Shown here piece by piece: positions 35,519 to 44,013 of a stretch of 64,000 nucleotides of DNA (the stretch's first letter is position 1; each line of letters begins with the position of its first letter). The notes beneath the pieces are model-generated. The model searched no databases. It was given only the letters and a program-made list of their open reading frames with translations, and was not told the DNA's origin. The position numbers were made by a program, and so were the translations under genes. Source of the stretch: Ruegeria sp. THAF57. GTDB lineage: Bacteria; Pseudomonadota; Alphaproteobacteria; Rhodobacterales; Rhodobacteraceae. The stretch is taken from positions 1 to 64,000 of the forward strand of contig NZ_CAIWNQ010000012.1 in the NCBI RefSeq assembly GCF_903914075.1, read 5' to 3'.

Positions 35519-35712
35519 TGCTGTCTGTCCGACAGTTTGAGTGACACTGGCCGTACTATGACAAGCGTAGGGTCGTAACTGTCAGGATCCACGAATTGGC
35601 GGCGGCTCACGCTTCCATCATCCCAGCGATAGTCGGTGAACACATGGGTTTCCTGCGTTCCGTCGATGATAAACCCTTCCAGGAAGGGCCAGCCAGTCTT
35701 TCTCTTCGCCAT
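35512..35712 (-). CDS. Hypothetical small protein, 66 aa
   Basis: A 66-residue soluble protein (GWPFLEGFIIDGTQETHVFT) with protein-like composition but no clear ribosome site. Its end overlaps the secreted-protein gene tail by 7 bases. No family recognised; it may be real or a fortunate open frame. Confidence 0.4.
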   Translation of the reverse strand: MAKRKTGWPFLEGFIIDGTQETHVFTDYRWDDGSVSRRQFVDPDSYDPTLVIVRPVSLKLSDRQHQ

Positions 35713-35789
35713 GTACCCGCGCCACTCGTATCGTTCTTGCCGTTATGTCTCTCGCGTTGGGTGACGGGATCAAAGCCTCAGGAAGCGCA

Positions 35790-35999
35790 CTAGCGTTTCG
35801 CGAAGAGTTCTTCGGGGTCGACATTGAGCGCCTTGGCGATGCGTTCGAGAAGGTCGAGGGAGGCCGCGAACTTGGCGTTCTCGACCTTGCCCATATGGCC
35901 GCGGCTCACGTCGGCCCGATGAGCAAGCTCCTCCTGGCTGAGGCCGCGGGCGCGTCTCAATTCCTGGATGTTCTGTGCTACACGGTCCCGCAAGTTCAT
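35790..35999 (-). CDS. XRE-family transcriptional regulator
   Basis: A 69-residue Cro/C1-type helix-turn-helix protein consisting of the DNA-binding domain alone (LRRARGLSQEELAHRADVSR, then LLERIAKALNVDPEELF). Small stand-alone XRE proteins often repress plasmid transfer or maintenance genes. It lies between the T4SS region and an IS3 remnant whose broken end is about 110 bases upstream, so its native promoter may have been altered. Confidence 0.82.
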   Translation of the reverse strand: MNLRDRVAQNIQELRRARGLSQEELAHRADVSRGHMGKVENAKFAASLDLLERIAKALNVDPEELFAKR

Positions 36000-36111
36000 G
36001 CCCGCGAAACGGACACGATGCGCGAAATGTCACCACGCGATATATGTTACATTCGAAGGTGCTGAGAAGAAATCTGGGAACGGCGCGAGATCGCCGGAAT
36101 CGGATGCCTGC

Positions 36112-36368
36112 CTTCTCATCCTCCAAAGCCTTCAGCTTGGCCGCATCAGACACTTCCATGCCGCCATACTTGGATTTGAATTTATAAAATGTGCCCTGGC
36201 TGAGACCGTGCTTGCGGCAGACCTCTTCCGTCGGCATCCCGGCTTCCTGTTCTTTGATCATCCCGATGATCTGCGCTTCTGTAAAACGGCTCTTTCGCAT
36301 CTGTTTGCTCCTTCAAGAGGTTGAGCAAACTCTACATTAAAGTGCGGGAGGTTTCGGGGGGCAGGTCA
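36112..36368 (-). mobile_element. IS3-family remnant (left end and start of orfA)
   Basis: The minus strand from 36368 reads TGACCTGCCCCCC, a typical IS3-group terminal sequence, followed by an orfA start at 36300 (MRKSRFTEAQIIGMIKEQEA, EEVCRKHGLSQGTFYKFKSK). Similarity stops abruptly after LKALEDE, near 36112; the rest of orfA, all of orfB and the other end are missing. It marks the edge between the T4SS side and the second catabolic block. Confidence 0.8.
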
Positions 36369-36441
36369 CTAAGGGCGCGATATCGGGGTGTTTTGTTAAC
36401 GAATGCACGGATACCGGAACACACTTTTTGGCGTGCCACAG

Positions 36442-37287
36442 TCACGGGTTGTCGACATCCGCGACAAAAGCCGTCAGATCCGCGTTGAACCGATCCGCGT
36501 GTTCCAGATGCGGCAGGTGACCGCAGCCATCATAGAGACGTTTGCGAATGGCATTTGTTCCCTGCTCGAGGAATCGCAGGTGATGCATTGGCGTTAGCTT
36601 GTCCTGCTTGCCCCAGATCACCATAACCTGCTGGTCGATTTCGCCCAGCCAACCATGCAGGTCACGCACCAGTTCACGGCGGAATCCGAACAGGTTCGAC
36701 AATCCACGCAGGGTCTTCAGAAAGGCGCGTTGCGCCCCTGGCATGCGGGCGAAGGCCAGTCTTGCGCGCACGAGTTCATCGGTCACCAGGCTCTTGTCAT
36801 GAACGACCTCCCCCATCAGCATCCGCATCCCCAGCGGGTTCGGCCAGGTCAACATTTCTCCCAGCCCCGGCAGGGTCGAGAGCCGGAAGAGAATGTAGGT
36901 CTCATAGCCGATCACTGCAGGCGAGACGAGGGTCAGCGAACGGACCCGAGCCGGCTCTGCGCGCGTGAGCCCCAATGACAGCCGTCCGCCCATCGAGTGC
37001 CCCACGAGGTGGAAACTTTCGAGCCCGAGTTCCGTCACGAAGGCCCGCAGAAACGCGACCTGCGCATCGAGCGACAGGTCTAAATCGGCGGGCTTGTCGG
37101 TCCTGCCGCAGCCCGGCAGGTCCACCGCCCAGACCCGGTATCGCTCGGCGAGCGGGCCGATATTGCCCTGCCAGTCCTCGATGGACGAATAGATCCCGTG
37201 GACGAGGAGCACCACCGGACCGGACGTGCCGACTTGCCGGTAGCGCGTCCTCAGCCCCATGATATCGACGTAACGATCTTCGCTCAT
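36442..37287 (-). CDS. Alpha/beta hydrolase (MhpC/ring-cleavage-like)
   Basis: A 281-residue alpha/beta hydrolase with oxyanion HGIYSS, nucleophile GHSMGG, acid in WGKQDKLTP and histidine in GCGHLPHLEHAD. The fold covers esterases, lactonases and meta-cleavage hydrolases. The ATG at 37287 has GAGG upstream; a longer frame to 37455 runs through ompW. It is the last gene of the araC-aldehyde dehydrogenase-GMC-ompW operon, 20 bases after ompW. The substrate may be an ester or lactone of the same catabolic route. Confidence 0.8.
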   Translation of the reverse strand: MSEDRYVDIMGLRTRYRQVGTSGPVVLLVHGIYSSIEDWQGNIGPLAERYRVWAVDLPGCGRTDKPADLDLSLDAQVAFLRAFVTELGLESFHLVGHSMGGRLSLGLTRAEPARVRSLTLVSPAVIGYETYILFRLSTLPGLGEMLTWPNPLGMRMLMGEVVHDKSLVTDELVRARLAFARMPGAQRAFLKTLRGLSNLFGFRRELVRDLHGWLGEIDQQVMVIWGKQDKLTPMHHLRFLEQGTNAIRKRLYDGCGHLPHLEHADRFNADLTAFVADVDNP

Positions 37288-37307
37288 GCAATGCTCCTCG
37301 TTTGTCG

Positions 37308-37982
37308 TCAGAACCGATACGACACACCCAACGTGACCGTGACCGGATCGAGCGTCAGCTTTGAGCCCCCCACCACCGGTCCGGCCCCAGTGGGCGCTGT
37401 GAAATCTGTTTCGGTTTCCAGCCAGGATTTCTTGATCTCTGCAAAAGCGCCCCATCTGTCGTCGATGGCGTAGTCGACACCGGCGACCAGCACCGTGCCT
37501 CAGCCGTTATCGACCGACACGTCAGCAAGCGCCGCATCTTCTTCGTCGAGGATCAGCCCATAGACCGCACCTGCTCCGATATAGGGTGATACCCTGCCGT
37601 CGGTGTTGAAATGGTAGCGCAGGGTCAGGCTTGGGGCGCCATAGGTGACATCGCCCAGATGCCCGAACGCCTCAAGCGAACCGGCACCGTAAAGGCTGGT
37701 TGTCGCGGGAAGGCCGAGGCCCAACCAGACCGAAATGTCCGGGCGAAAGAAGTACCCAACCTCGAAAATGGCTGTGACATTGTCGTCGATCCGAGCATCA
37801 CCGCCTGGCACTTCTACGCCGCCTATGCTGACGGTCGCGGCCTCGTCAAAGAACACACCCGTCAGCCCGGCCTTCAACTCGATCTTGCGATCCGAAAAGT
37901 CCTGCGCCTGAGCGCTCTGGAGCGCCGCCACCAACGCAATCGCGGCCATAGCGGGTCGGGTCAATATCGCTTGCAAAGTCAT
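37308..37982 (-). pseudogene. ompW: OmpW-family outer-membrane protein with an in-frame stop
   Basis: Reads as an OmpW-type eight-stranded barrel: signal peptide (MTLQAILTRPAMAAIALVAA), GYFFRPDISVWLGLGLPATT, SPYIGAGAVYGLI, and after the stop AGVDYAIDDRWGAFAEIKKS and the terminal GVSYRF. A TGA at 37502-37500 interrupts the frame after VSVDNG, and the same frame continues to the true C-terminal Phe without any shift, so a single TGG to TGA change is the likely cause. OmpW proteins help hydrophobic compounds through the outer membrane. It overlaps the GMC gene by one base. Unless read through, it is inactive. Confidence 0.82.
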
Positions 37983-39715
37983 CAGATCGCTCCCACCAGA
38001 ATGTCGGCCATCCGTTCGCCGATGATCACGGTTGGGGCCATCGTGTTGCCGGTCGAGACCTGCGGCATGACTGAGGCGTCGGCAATCGACAGTTTTTCGA
38101 TGCCATAAACTGACAGCGACCCATCCACGACCGACATCTCGTCCGTACCCATCTTGCAGGTGCAGCTTTCGTGGAAATAGGTCCCGGCAGCGCTGCGGGC
38201 GAAGTCCTTGAGGTCTTCGCCCGACAACGCGCCGGGCATCACCTCGCGTTTCACGAACTCGGCCATCGGGGAGGAGTTGCCGATTTCGCGGCACAGTTCA
38301 ATGCAGCGGGTGAGCGCGGTCAGGTCGGCCTCTTCCTTAAGGAAGCCGCCGTCAATCGAGAGGGGATCGCTGGGGTTCGGCCCCGTGAGCCGCACCTCGC
38401 CGCGCGATTTCGGTTTCACGATGCCGGGCGCGATAGTCCACGACCCCGCCGGAACCTCGAAGGCCGGGCCATGGACTTCCGATGCGTAGGGCACCTCAAT
38501 CTGGAAAGGTTGTAGGTCGGGTGTGTCGAGGTTGGAATTCGACTTCCAGAAGAATGTCGCCTCGGCCGCCGAGTTATGCGGCGGCAGCGGGGTGTCATAC
38601 TCCCATACGCAGCCCGCGGCGAGGATGTGATCCTGGAAATTTTGGCCGACCCCGGGCAGATCATGCGCTACCTCCACGCCAACCTCGCGGAGGTGAGCCG
38701 CCGGACCAATACCTGACTGCATCAGGATTTTCGGCGTGTTGATCGCACCTGCCGAGAGCACGACGCGTTCATTCGCGCCCACGGTCATCACTTCGCCGTC
38801 CTTCTCGAAAGTGACGCCCGTCACGGTGGTTCCATCAAGCTCGACGCGGTGGACGGTTGCGCCGGTCACCAGTGTGATGTTCGGGCGCTTCAGCGTTTCC
38901 CAAAGGTAGTCGGCGGGCAGGTTGCGGCGCATCCCGTCCTTGATCCGCACATTGGCGAGTGCCGCACCGCCCTCGCCTTCCATCATTTCGCCGTTCATAT
39001 CGGAATAGGATGGAATCCCGACGCTTTCACAGGCTTGCAGAAAGGCCGGCGCGATCGGGTTAGGGTCTTCGACCTCAGTGACGAAAAGTCGCCCTCCCGT
39101 GCCGCGGCGGCTGTCATCTGCTGGGCCGTGCCAATCTTCGATCCGCTTGTAAATCTTCAGCACATTCTCGTAGTTCCAGGCCTCATCGCCGGTTTCGGCG
39201 GCCCAGTGGTCGAAATCGTTCTTGTGGCCACGCGCCCAAATCATCACGTTGATCGACGATCCGCCGCCAACAACCTTGCCCATCGGTAGGATCAGAGAAC
39301 GCCCGTTCACCTTGTCGGAAGCCTCTGCGGTATAACCCCAGTCACGTTCGGAACGGATATTGGTGGGCCACATCAGCGGGTTCAGTACTTCGTCAATCTG
39401 ATCGGTATCGCCGGCTTCCAGCACCAGTACGTTGGCATCGGTTTCGGCTGCCAGTCGTCCAGCGACCACAGCGCCGCCTGACCCGGAGCCGACGACGATA
39501 TAGTCATAGGATCTAGCCAGGTTCTGCGCATTATAGCGCTGCGTGATCGCCGCATCGCCCAGTTCCTGTGCCCAGACTTTGGCTGTCGCCAGCGATGCGC
39601 CGGCCGCCACGGCCATCTGTATAAAGGCCCGCCGCCCGATGCGGCCATGCACCAGCCCGGCCTGAAGCGTCATCAGCCTATCGCCCTTTTCGAGTGCTTT
39701 CGAAAAAATTTTCAT
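37982..39715 (-). CDS. GMC-family FAD alcohol oxidoreductase with Tat-like signal
   Basis: A 577-residue GMC flavoprotein (choline-dehydrogenase-like). The FAD site VVGSGSGGAVVAGRLA, GMC signature 1 GKVVGGGSSINVMIWARG, signature 2 GAINTPKILMQSGIGP, and the C-terminal STGNTMAPTVIIGER are present. The N-terminus contains twin arginines followed by a hydrophobic stretch (GRRAFIQMAVAAGASLATAK), so folded export to the periplasm is probable. The substrate is likely a primary or cyclic alcohol that the neighbouring aldehyde dehydrogenase processes further. Starts at 39715 after GGGAGGA. Confidence 0.87.
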   Translation of the reverse strand: MKIFSKALEKGDRLMTLQAGLVHGRIGRRAFIQMAVAAGASLATAKVWAQELGDAAITQRYNAQNLARSYDYIVVGSGSGGAVVAGRLAAETDANVLVLEAGDTDQIDEVLNPLMWPTNIRSERDWGYTAEASDKVNGRSLILPMGKVVGGGSSINVMIWARGHKNDFDHWAAETGDEAWNYENVLKIYKRIEDWHGPADDSRRGTGGRLFVTEVEDPNPIAPAFLQACESVGIPSYSDMNGEMMEGEGGAALANVRIKDGMRRNLPADYLWETLKRPNITLVTGATVHRVELDGTTVTGVTFEKDGEVMTVGANERVVLSAGAINTPKILMQSGIGPAAHLREVGVEVAHDLPGVGQNFQDHILAAGCVWEYDTPLPPHNSAAEATFFWKSNSNLDTPDLQPFQIEVPYASEVHGPAFEVPAGSWTIAPGIVKPKSRGEVRLTGPNPSDPLSIDGGFLKEEADLTALTRCIELCREIGNSSPMAEFVKREVMPGALSGEDLKDFARSAAGTYFHESCTCKMGTDEMSVVDGSLSVYGIEKLSIADASVMPQVSTGNTMAPTVIIGERMADILVGAI

Positions 39716-39753
39716 GATTGTCCTCCCAAAGACATAGTCGCCCGCTCCAAACG

Positions 39754-39774
39754 GCTCCTCACCGCATGAGGAGC
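39754..39774 (-). other. Hairpin between aldehyde dehydrogenase and GMC genes
   Basis: GCTCCTCA (39754-39761) pairs with TGAGGAGC (39767-39774), loop CCGCA. A competing 9-bp pairing, GCCCGCTCC (39740-39748) with GGAGCGGGC (39770-39778), overlaps it, so two folds exclude each other. No T-run; it probably tunes expression of the GMC gene. Confidence 0.5.
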
Positions 39775-39801
39775 GGGCCAATTCTTACTTTCGGCTAGCG
39801 T

Positions 39802-41298
39802 CTAGAACGGCAGTGGGTGCGGCTGACGCTGGGTCGAGATCCAGCGCTGCGTTGTAAAGGCCTCGATGGCGCCTTTCGGTCCCCATTTGCCGCCGCCACC
39901 CGAAGCCCCGATTCCCGAGAATGGGCAATGCGGTTCGTCGTGGACCGTCGAGTCGTTGATGTGGACCATGCCCGCATGGATGCGCTCGGCCAGAAGTTCA
40001 CCGTGCAACACATCGCCGGTAACGACAGAGGCAGACAGACCATAAGGCGTGTCATTGGCCATCGCGATGGCTTCATCTTCACTGTCAAACGGCGTCACGG
40101 TGGTCACGGGGCCAAAGACTTCATCTGTCCAGACATCCATCTCCGGCGTCACGCGGGTCAGCACCGTAGCGGTGTAGAACGGTCCTTGGGCCTTGCCGCC
40201 GCATTCAGCTTTGGCACCAGCCTTGACGGCTGAATCCACCATGGCCTCGATCCGGCGCAGCTGACGGGTGTTGATGATCGGGCCGACCACGCAGGTCTGT
40301 TCGTCGGGGTTGGTGGGGACGAAATTGACTGTCTTAGCCACAAGCTTTTCGACAAACGCATCATAAATCGAACGGTCCACCAGAACTTTGTCGCAGGACA
40401 TGCAAATCTGGCCCTGATGCAGGAACGAACCAAAGAATGCCAGATCGACTGCACGGTCGAGATCGGCATCCTTGCGCACGATCATCGAGTTCTTGCCGCC
40501 GAGTTCGAGCACGATCGGTTTGAATGCCTTGGCGCAAGCGGTCGCGAGAAGCTGACCGACGCGTGTTGAGCCTGTAAAACTCATCACCGCGATCCGTTTG
40601 TCATCTACAAAAGCATTTCCCACCATGGCCGCACCGTCGCGGGAGGTCGTAACAACGTTGAAAACACCCGCTGGGAAACCCGCGTCGTTGAAGAGTTCCG
40701 CCAACATCAGGCCACCGGACAGGGGACTGTCTTCTGAGGGTTTCAGAACGGCGGTGTTGCCGAGCGCCAGCGCATAAATGAAGCCTCGCAGCGACAGGTA
40801 AAGGGGGAAATTCCACGGGCTGATTGCGCCCACGACGCCTGCGGGCGAGCGCAACGTGCGATTTATCTTCCCCGGTACCTGGCTCGGATAGATCTCGCCG
40901 ATCTCGCGGGTGGTCAGCCCGGCGGCTTCGGCGAGCGCCAGCGGTACTAGCGAGCATTCAAACATCGCCTTGCCAAAGCCCGAGCCGGTCTCAGCGACGA
41001 GCATGTCCACGAAATCCTGCTGACGCTCCACAAACAGTGCCGCAGCGCGGTGAAAAAGCCCTGCGCGCGCAGCAGGAGGCAACGCCGCCCAGTCTGGCTG
41101 CGCCTTTGTCGCTGCGTCAATGGCCGCCGTCACATCGTCCGCAGTTGCGTCCGCGACTTGCGCAATGGTGTCTCCGGTGGTGGAATTGTCCGTCGCGAAT
41201 GTCTTTTCGTTGCTGGCCGCGCTCCACGCGCCGCCAATAAACATCTCGCGGGCCGGCACTTTTGTGTCCCCGCTGCCTCGCTTAAGCCAATCGAGCAT
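39802..41298 (-). CDS. Aldehyde dehydrogenase (benzaldehyde/vanillin-type)
   Basis: A 498-residue NAD(P)-dependent aldehyde dehydrogenase. GAISPWNFPLYLSLR, the glutamate motif LELGGKNSM, the catalytic cysteine in QGQICMSCD and the C-terminal PFSGIGASGGGGK are intact. The pattern resembles the benzaldehyde/vanillin dehydrogenase group. It starts at 41298, after a lead of 93 bases from the araC gene. With the GMC enzyme it would oxidise an alcohol through the aldehyde to the acid; 6-oxohexanoate is one possible substrate given the adjoining cyclohexanone genes. Confidence 0.87.
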   Translation of the reverse strand: MLDWLKRGSGDTKVPAREMFIGGAWSAASNEKTFATDNSTTGDTIAQVADATADDVTAAIDAATKAQPDWAALPPAARAGLFHRAAALFVERQQDFVDMLVAETGSGFGKAMFECSLVPLALAEAAGLTTREIGEIYPSQVPGKINRTLRSPAGVVGAISPWNFPLYLSLRGFIYALALGNTAVLKPSEDSPLSGGLMLAELFNDAGFPAGVFNVVTTSRDGAAMVGNAFVDDKRIAVMSFTGSTRVGQLLATACAKAFKPIVLELGGKNSMIVRKDADLDRAVDLAFFGSFLHQGQICMSCDKVLVDRSIYDAFVEKLVAKTVNFVPTNPDEQTCVVGPIINTRQLRRIEAMVDSAVKAGAKAECGGKAQGPFYTATVLTRVTPEMDVWTDEVFGPVTTVTPFDSEDEAIAMANDTPYGLSASVVTGDVLHGELLAERIHAGMVHINDSTVHDEPHCPFSGIGASGGGGKWGPKGAIEAFTTQRWISTQRQPHPLPF

Positions 41299-41391
41299 TT
41301 TCTTTCCTCCCAAGATGAATTTTGGATATATGAAAATGCGATCAGAATTATTGCGCCATGAACAAAACACGCAACACTTGGAACAAAACAA

Positions 41392-42324
41392 TCAAGACAA
41401 CATACTTGGCGGTCTCTGACGGCGCTTACGATAACCCGCAGGCGTTTCGCCTGTGGTCTTGCGGAAAGTTCGACCGAAATGGCTCGCATCAGAAAAGCCA
41501 AGCTCAAAGGCAAGAGCCTCTATCGGCGTCAGAGACTTGCGCAATTGACGTTTTGCCTCGGCGATGCGGACCTTGTTGGCAAAGCGCGCCGGCGTGGTGC
41601 CGAAGTACTTCTTGAACTGGCGGTTCACGGACGATTCCGACGTCGCGGCAGCACGTGCCAGTTCCGCGATCGGCACATGGCGGTGCAGGTTGTCCCGGAT
41701 GAGGCTGGCTACCGCCGCAATACCGGAATCGTGCGATCCGTATTTGCTGACAAGCAGGGAACGCCCGCGAAGCTGGAGTAGCCGTAGAAGAAGATCGTCA
41801 ATCTTGGAGTCAATGCGCAAATCGGAAAACACATCTCTTTCGGTCCGAAACAGGCGCATCAGGTTCGGCAGATCAAGCTCATCCGCCTCGCCGCCCCGCA
41901 ACACCGAGAACGCTGTCCAGTCGAGCGACATCGCGATCGGGTGCCCGCCACGCGTCATGGTCTCGTTCAGTCGTCCAAGCACTGACTCGACGCGCTCGTT
42001 TTCGATCTCGATGCAATCGCATTCAATCGGAGCGTCCGTGCGCGCCATGCTCAAGTCGATGTCGATTTCCAGCCCCGGCGGGACGAACATGACATCGCCG
42101 GGCATGAAGTCGAATGCGTCGCTGTCCGACACGCTCATGATTTTGTGACCGCGTCCCAGGCGGCAGATGATCGGGTTGGCAAAGCAAAACTGGACCCGTG
42201 CAGGGGTGTTTGTGAAGTAACTCGCTGCCTCCGAATGCGAAGCATAATGCGCGGACCGGTATTCGACCAGTTTCCTCACCCGGCGCTCCGCCTGACTGTT
42301 TCTGGCTAAATCTAGCTGGGTCAT
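41392..42324 (-). CDS. AraC-family transcriptional regulator (first)
   Basis: A 310-residue regulator with an N-terminal effector domain related to AraC-binding-like proteins (residues 1-190) and a C-terminal double HTH (SIRDNLHRHVPIAELARAAA-type segment, then FELGFSDASHFGRTFRKTTG). It heads the operon it probably controls (aldehyde dehydrogenase, GMC enzyme, ompW, hydrolase). AraC-type activators also control known cyclohexanol clusters. It sits next to IS30 debris, so its promoter region may be rearranged. Confidence 0.87.
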   Translation of the reverse strand: MTQLDLARNSQAERRVRKLVEYRSAHYASHSEAASYFTNTPARVQFCFANPIICRLGRGHKIMSVSDSDAFDFMPGDVMFVPPGLEIDIDLSMARTDAPIECDCIEIENERVESVLGRLNETMTRGGHPIAMSLDWTAFSVLRGGEADELDLPNLMRLFRTERDVFSDLRIDSKIDDLLLRLLQLRGRSLLVSKYGSHDSGIAAVASLIRDNLHRHVPIAELARAAATSESSVNRQFKKYFGTTPARFANKVRIAEAKRQLRKSLTPIEALAFELGFSDASHFGRTFRKTTGETPAGYRKRRQRPPSMLS

Positions 42325-42538
42325 TTCATTTCTCCCTTCACGACCGACTGACGCGGCGCCCCTTTCCCGGTCACTCTATGAGGTGCGCACCGAGGAAATT
42401 TCTATTAAACTAATTTTCTGCCAATCGGGGTGTGCAACAAAGGTAACAATTGATACCTTGTGTTTACCGCGAAGCTCACATGTAGGATTGGGTCGAAATG
42501 GTATCACTCGAAACCGCTAGCGGCAAAGTCCGCGACGG

Positions 42539-42709
42539 TTATCTGTGAGCGATATCTGAACTGCGACTCATGTTGGGATTGTCCGTCGTCAGAGTTTCCC
42601 GGATCACTTCGGCCGTTTTCCATCCGAGGCATTTTCTGGGTGTTGCGTTGAGGCGGTCACAGATCATTTTCAATTCATGATCTGTGACCGCCGTGATGTT
42701 GCGCTTCCA
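42539..42709 (-). pseudogene. IS30-family transposase, C-terminal fragment
   Basis: On the minus strand 42709 to 42539 reads WKRNITAVTDHELKMICDRL, then NATPRKCLGWKTAEVIRETL and a short tail to TAA. This fits the C-terminus of IS30-type transposases (the RLN-x-PRK-x-LGW-x-T pattern). There is no start and no catalytic DDE portion. Confidence 0.6.
42652..42692. repeat. 16-bp perfect inverted repeat
   Basis: GGCGGTCACAGATCAT (42652-42667) and ATGATCTGTGACCGCC (42677-42692) with a 9-base loop TTTCAATTC. It lies inside the IS30 fragment, where the arms encode parts of VTDHEL and MICDRL. It has no T-run. Confidence 0.85.
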
Positions 42710-42811
42710 GCAAGATAGGGCATTTATCGCAAGCCAGTTTAGAATGTGCCCGGCTACAAGAAATTAAACGCATAATTAGACTTATGTTAGTTTTGTGGTT
42801 GTCGCGGCACC

Positions 42812-44011
42812 TCAGACAGCTTCGAGCGCGATTGCAATCCCCTGTCCCACGCCAATACACATGGTCGATAACGACTTTTCTCCAGGTTTGAGGTCCAGCA
42901 TCGCTGAACCAGTGATGCGGGCACCTGACATGCCAAGCGGATGGCCGAGAGCAATAGCGCCGCCGTTCGGGTTCACGCGGGCGTCATCATCCGCGATCCC
43001 CAGGTGCCGTAGTGTGGCCAGACCCTGCGAAGCAAAGGCTTCGTTAAGTTCGATTACCGAGAAGTCTTCTTGTTTCAGTCCAAGTCGCGCCATCAGCTTT
43101 TCCGACGCCGGTGCCGGCCCGAAACCCATGATGCGCGGTGCGACGCCCGCGGTTGCGCCGCCCAAGACCCTTGCGATCGGTGTGAGGCCAAATTTTTTTG
43201 CGACGTCGCTGGTGGCAAGGATCAATGCTGCGGCACCATCGTTCACGCCCGAAGAATTCCCAGCGGTTACAGTGCCGTCCGCTTTTACGAAAGTTTTCAG
43301 TTGGGCGAGCGCTTCCAAAGTCGTACCCGCGCGAGGGTGTTCATCCTGTACGACGATCTTTGGCTCCCCCTTTCGCTGAGGAATCTCTACCGGGACAATT
43401 TCACGGGCCAAACGACCGTTCGCCATGGCATCTCTCGCCTTTCGCTGCGAACGCATGGCGAAGGCATCTTGGTCGGCGCGGTTGATGCTGAAGTCTTCCG
43501 CTACGTTTTCGGCCGTTTCAGGCATGCTGTCGACGCCGTATTGACTCTTCATCTGTTTATTGACGAAGCGCCAGCCGATGGTGGTGTCTTCAGCAGAATT
43601 TTCGCGCGAGAATGCAGTTGTAGCTTTTGGCATCACAAACGGAGCACGAGACATGCTTTCCACACCGCCAGCAACAATGAGATCGGCTTCTCCAGCTTTG
43701 ATCGCGCGGGCGGCTGTGATTACGGCGTCCATACCCGATCCGCACAACCGGTTCATCGTCGTGCCAGGGACACAATCCGGAAATCCCGCGAGTAGCAGCG
43801 ACATGCGTGCGACGTTGCGGTTGTCCTCGCCCGCCTGGTTGGCGCAGCCGAAAATCACTTCGTCAATGGCCGCTAGATCTAGCTTCGGGTTTCGGCTGGC
43901 CAGGGCCCTGAGTGGGATTGCACCAAGATCGTCGGCTCGCACAGAAGAAAGCGCGCCGCCATAGCGACCAATTGGTGTGCGGATGTAATCGCAGATGTAG
44001 ACGTTTGTCAT
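42812..44011 (-). CDS. pcaF: 3-oxoadipyl-CoA thiolase
   Basis: A 399-residue thiolase cleaving 3-oxoadipyl-CoA to succinyl-CoA and acetyl-CoA. The N-terminus (ICDYIRTPIGRYGGALSSVR, ADDLGAIPLRAL) and the FGCANQAGEDNRNVARMSLL segment match the PcaF/PaaJ subgroup, not general acetyl-CoA acetyltransferases. Catalytic C90 (NRLCGSGMDAV), histidine in NPNGGAIALGHPLGMSGAR and the second cysteine in MCIGVGQG are present. It follows etfA by 2 bases in the chn-etf operon. It would serve both adipate oxidation and, potentially, the benzoate branch. Confidence 0.92.
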   Translation of the reverse strand: MTNVYICDYIRTPIGRYGGALSSVRADDLGAIPLRALASRNPKLDLAAIDEVIFGCANQAGEDNRNVARMSLLLAGFPDCVPGTTMNRLCGSGMDAVITAARAIKAGEADLIVAGGVESMSRAPFVMPKATTAFSRENSAEDTTIGWRFVNKQMKSQYGVDSMPETAENVAEDFSINRADQDAFAMRSQRKARDAMANGRLAREIVPVEIPQRKGEPKIVVQDEHPRAGTTLEALAQLKTFVKADGTVTAGNSSGVNDGAAALILATSDVAKKFGLTPIARVLGGATAGVAPRIMGFGPAPASEKLMARLGLKQEDFSVIELNEAFASQGLATLRHLGIADDDARVNPNGGAIALGHPLGMSGARITGSAMLDLKPGEKSLSTMCIGVGQGIAIALEAV

Positions 44012-44013
44012 TC

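Larger units (their letters stand above)
42325..42811. other. Intergenic region with IS30 debris and a perfect palindrome
   Basis: About 490 AT-richer bases between the araC gene and the thiolase gene. It contains a fragment of an IS30-family transposase (42539-42709) and, within it, a 16-bp perfect inverted repeat. The araC promoter should lie in 42325-42450. No intact gene. Confidence 0.5.

Noticed and set aside
42652..42692. Considered as a Rho-independent terminator for the araC or thiolase genes
   Set aside because: No T-run on either side, and it lies within a transposase fragment some 120 bases from the nearest gene end.
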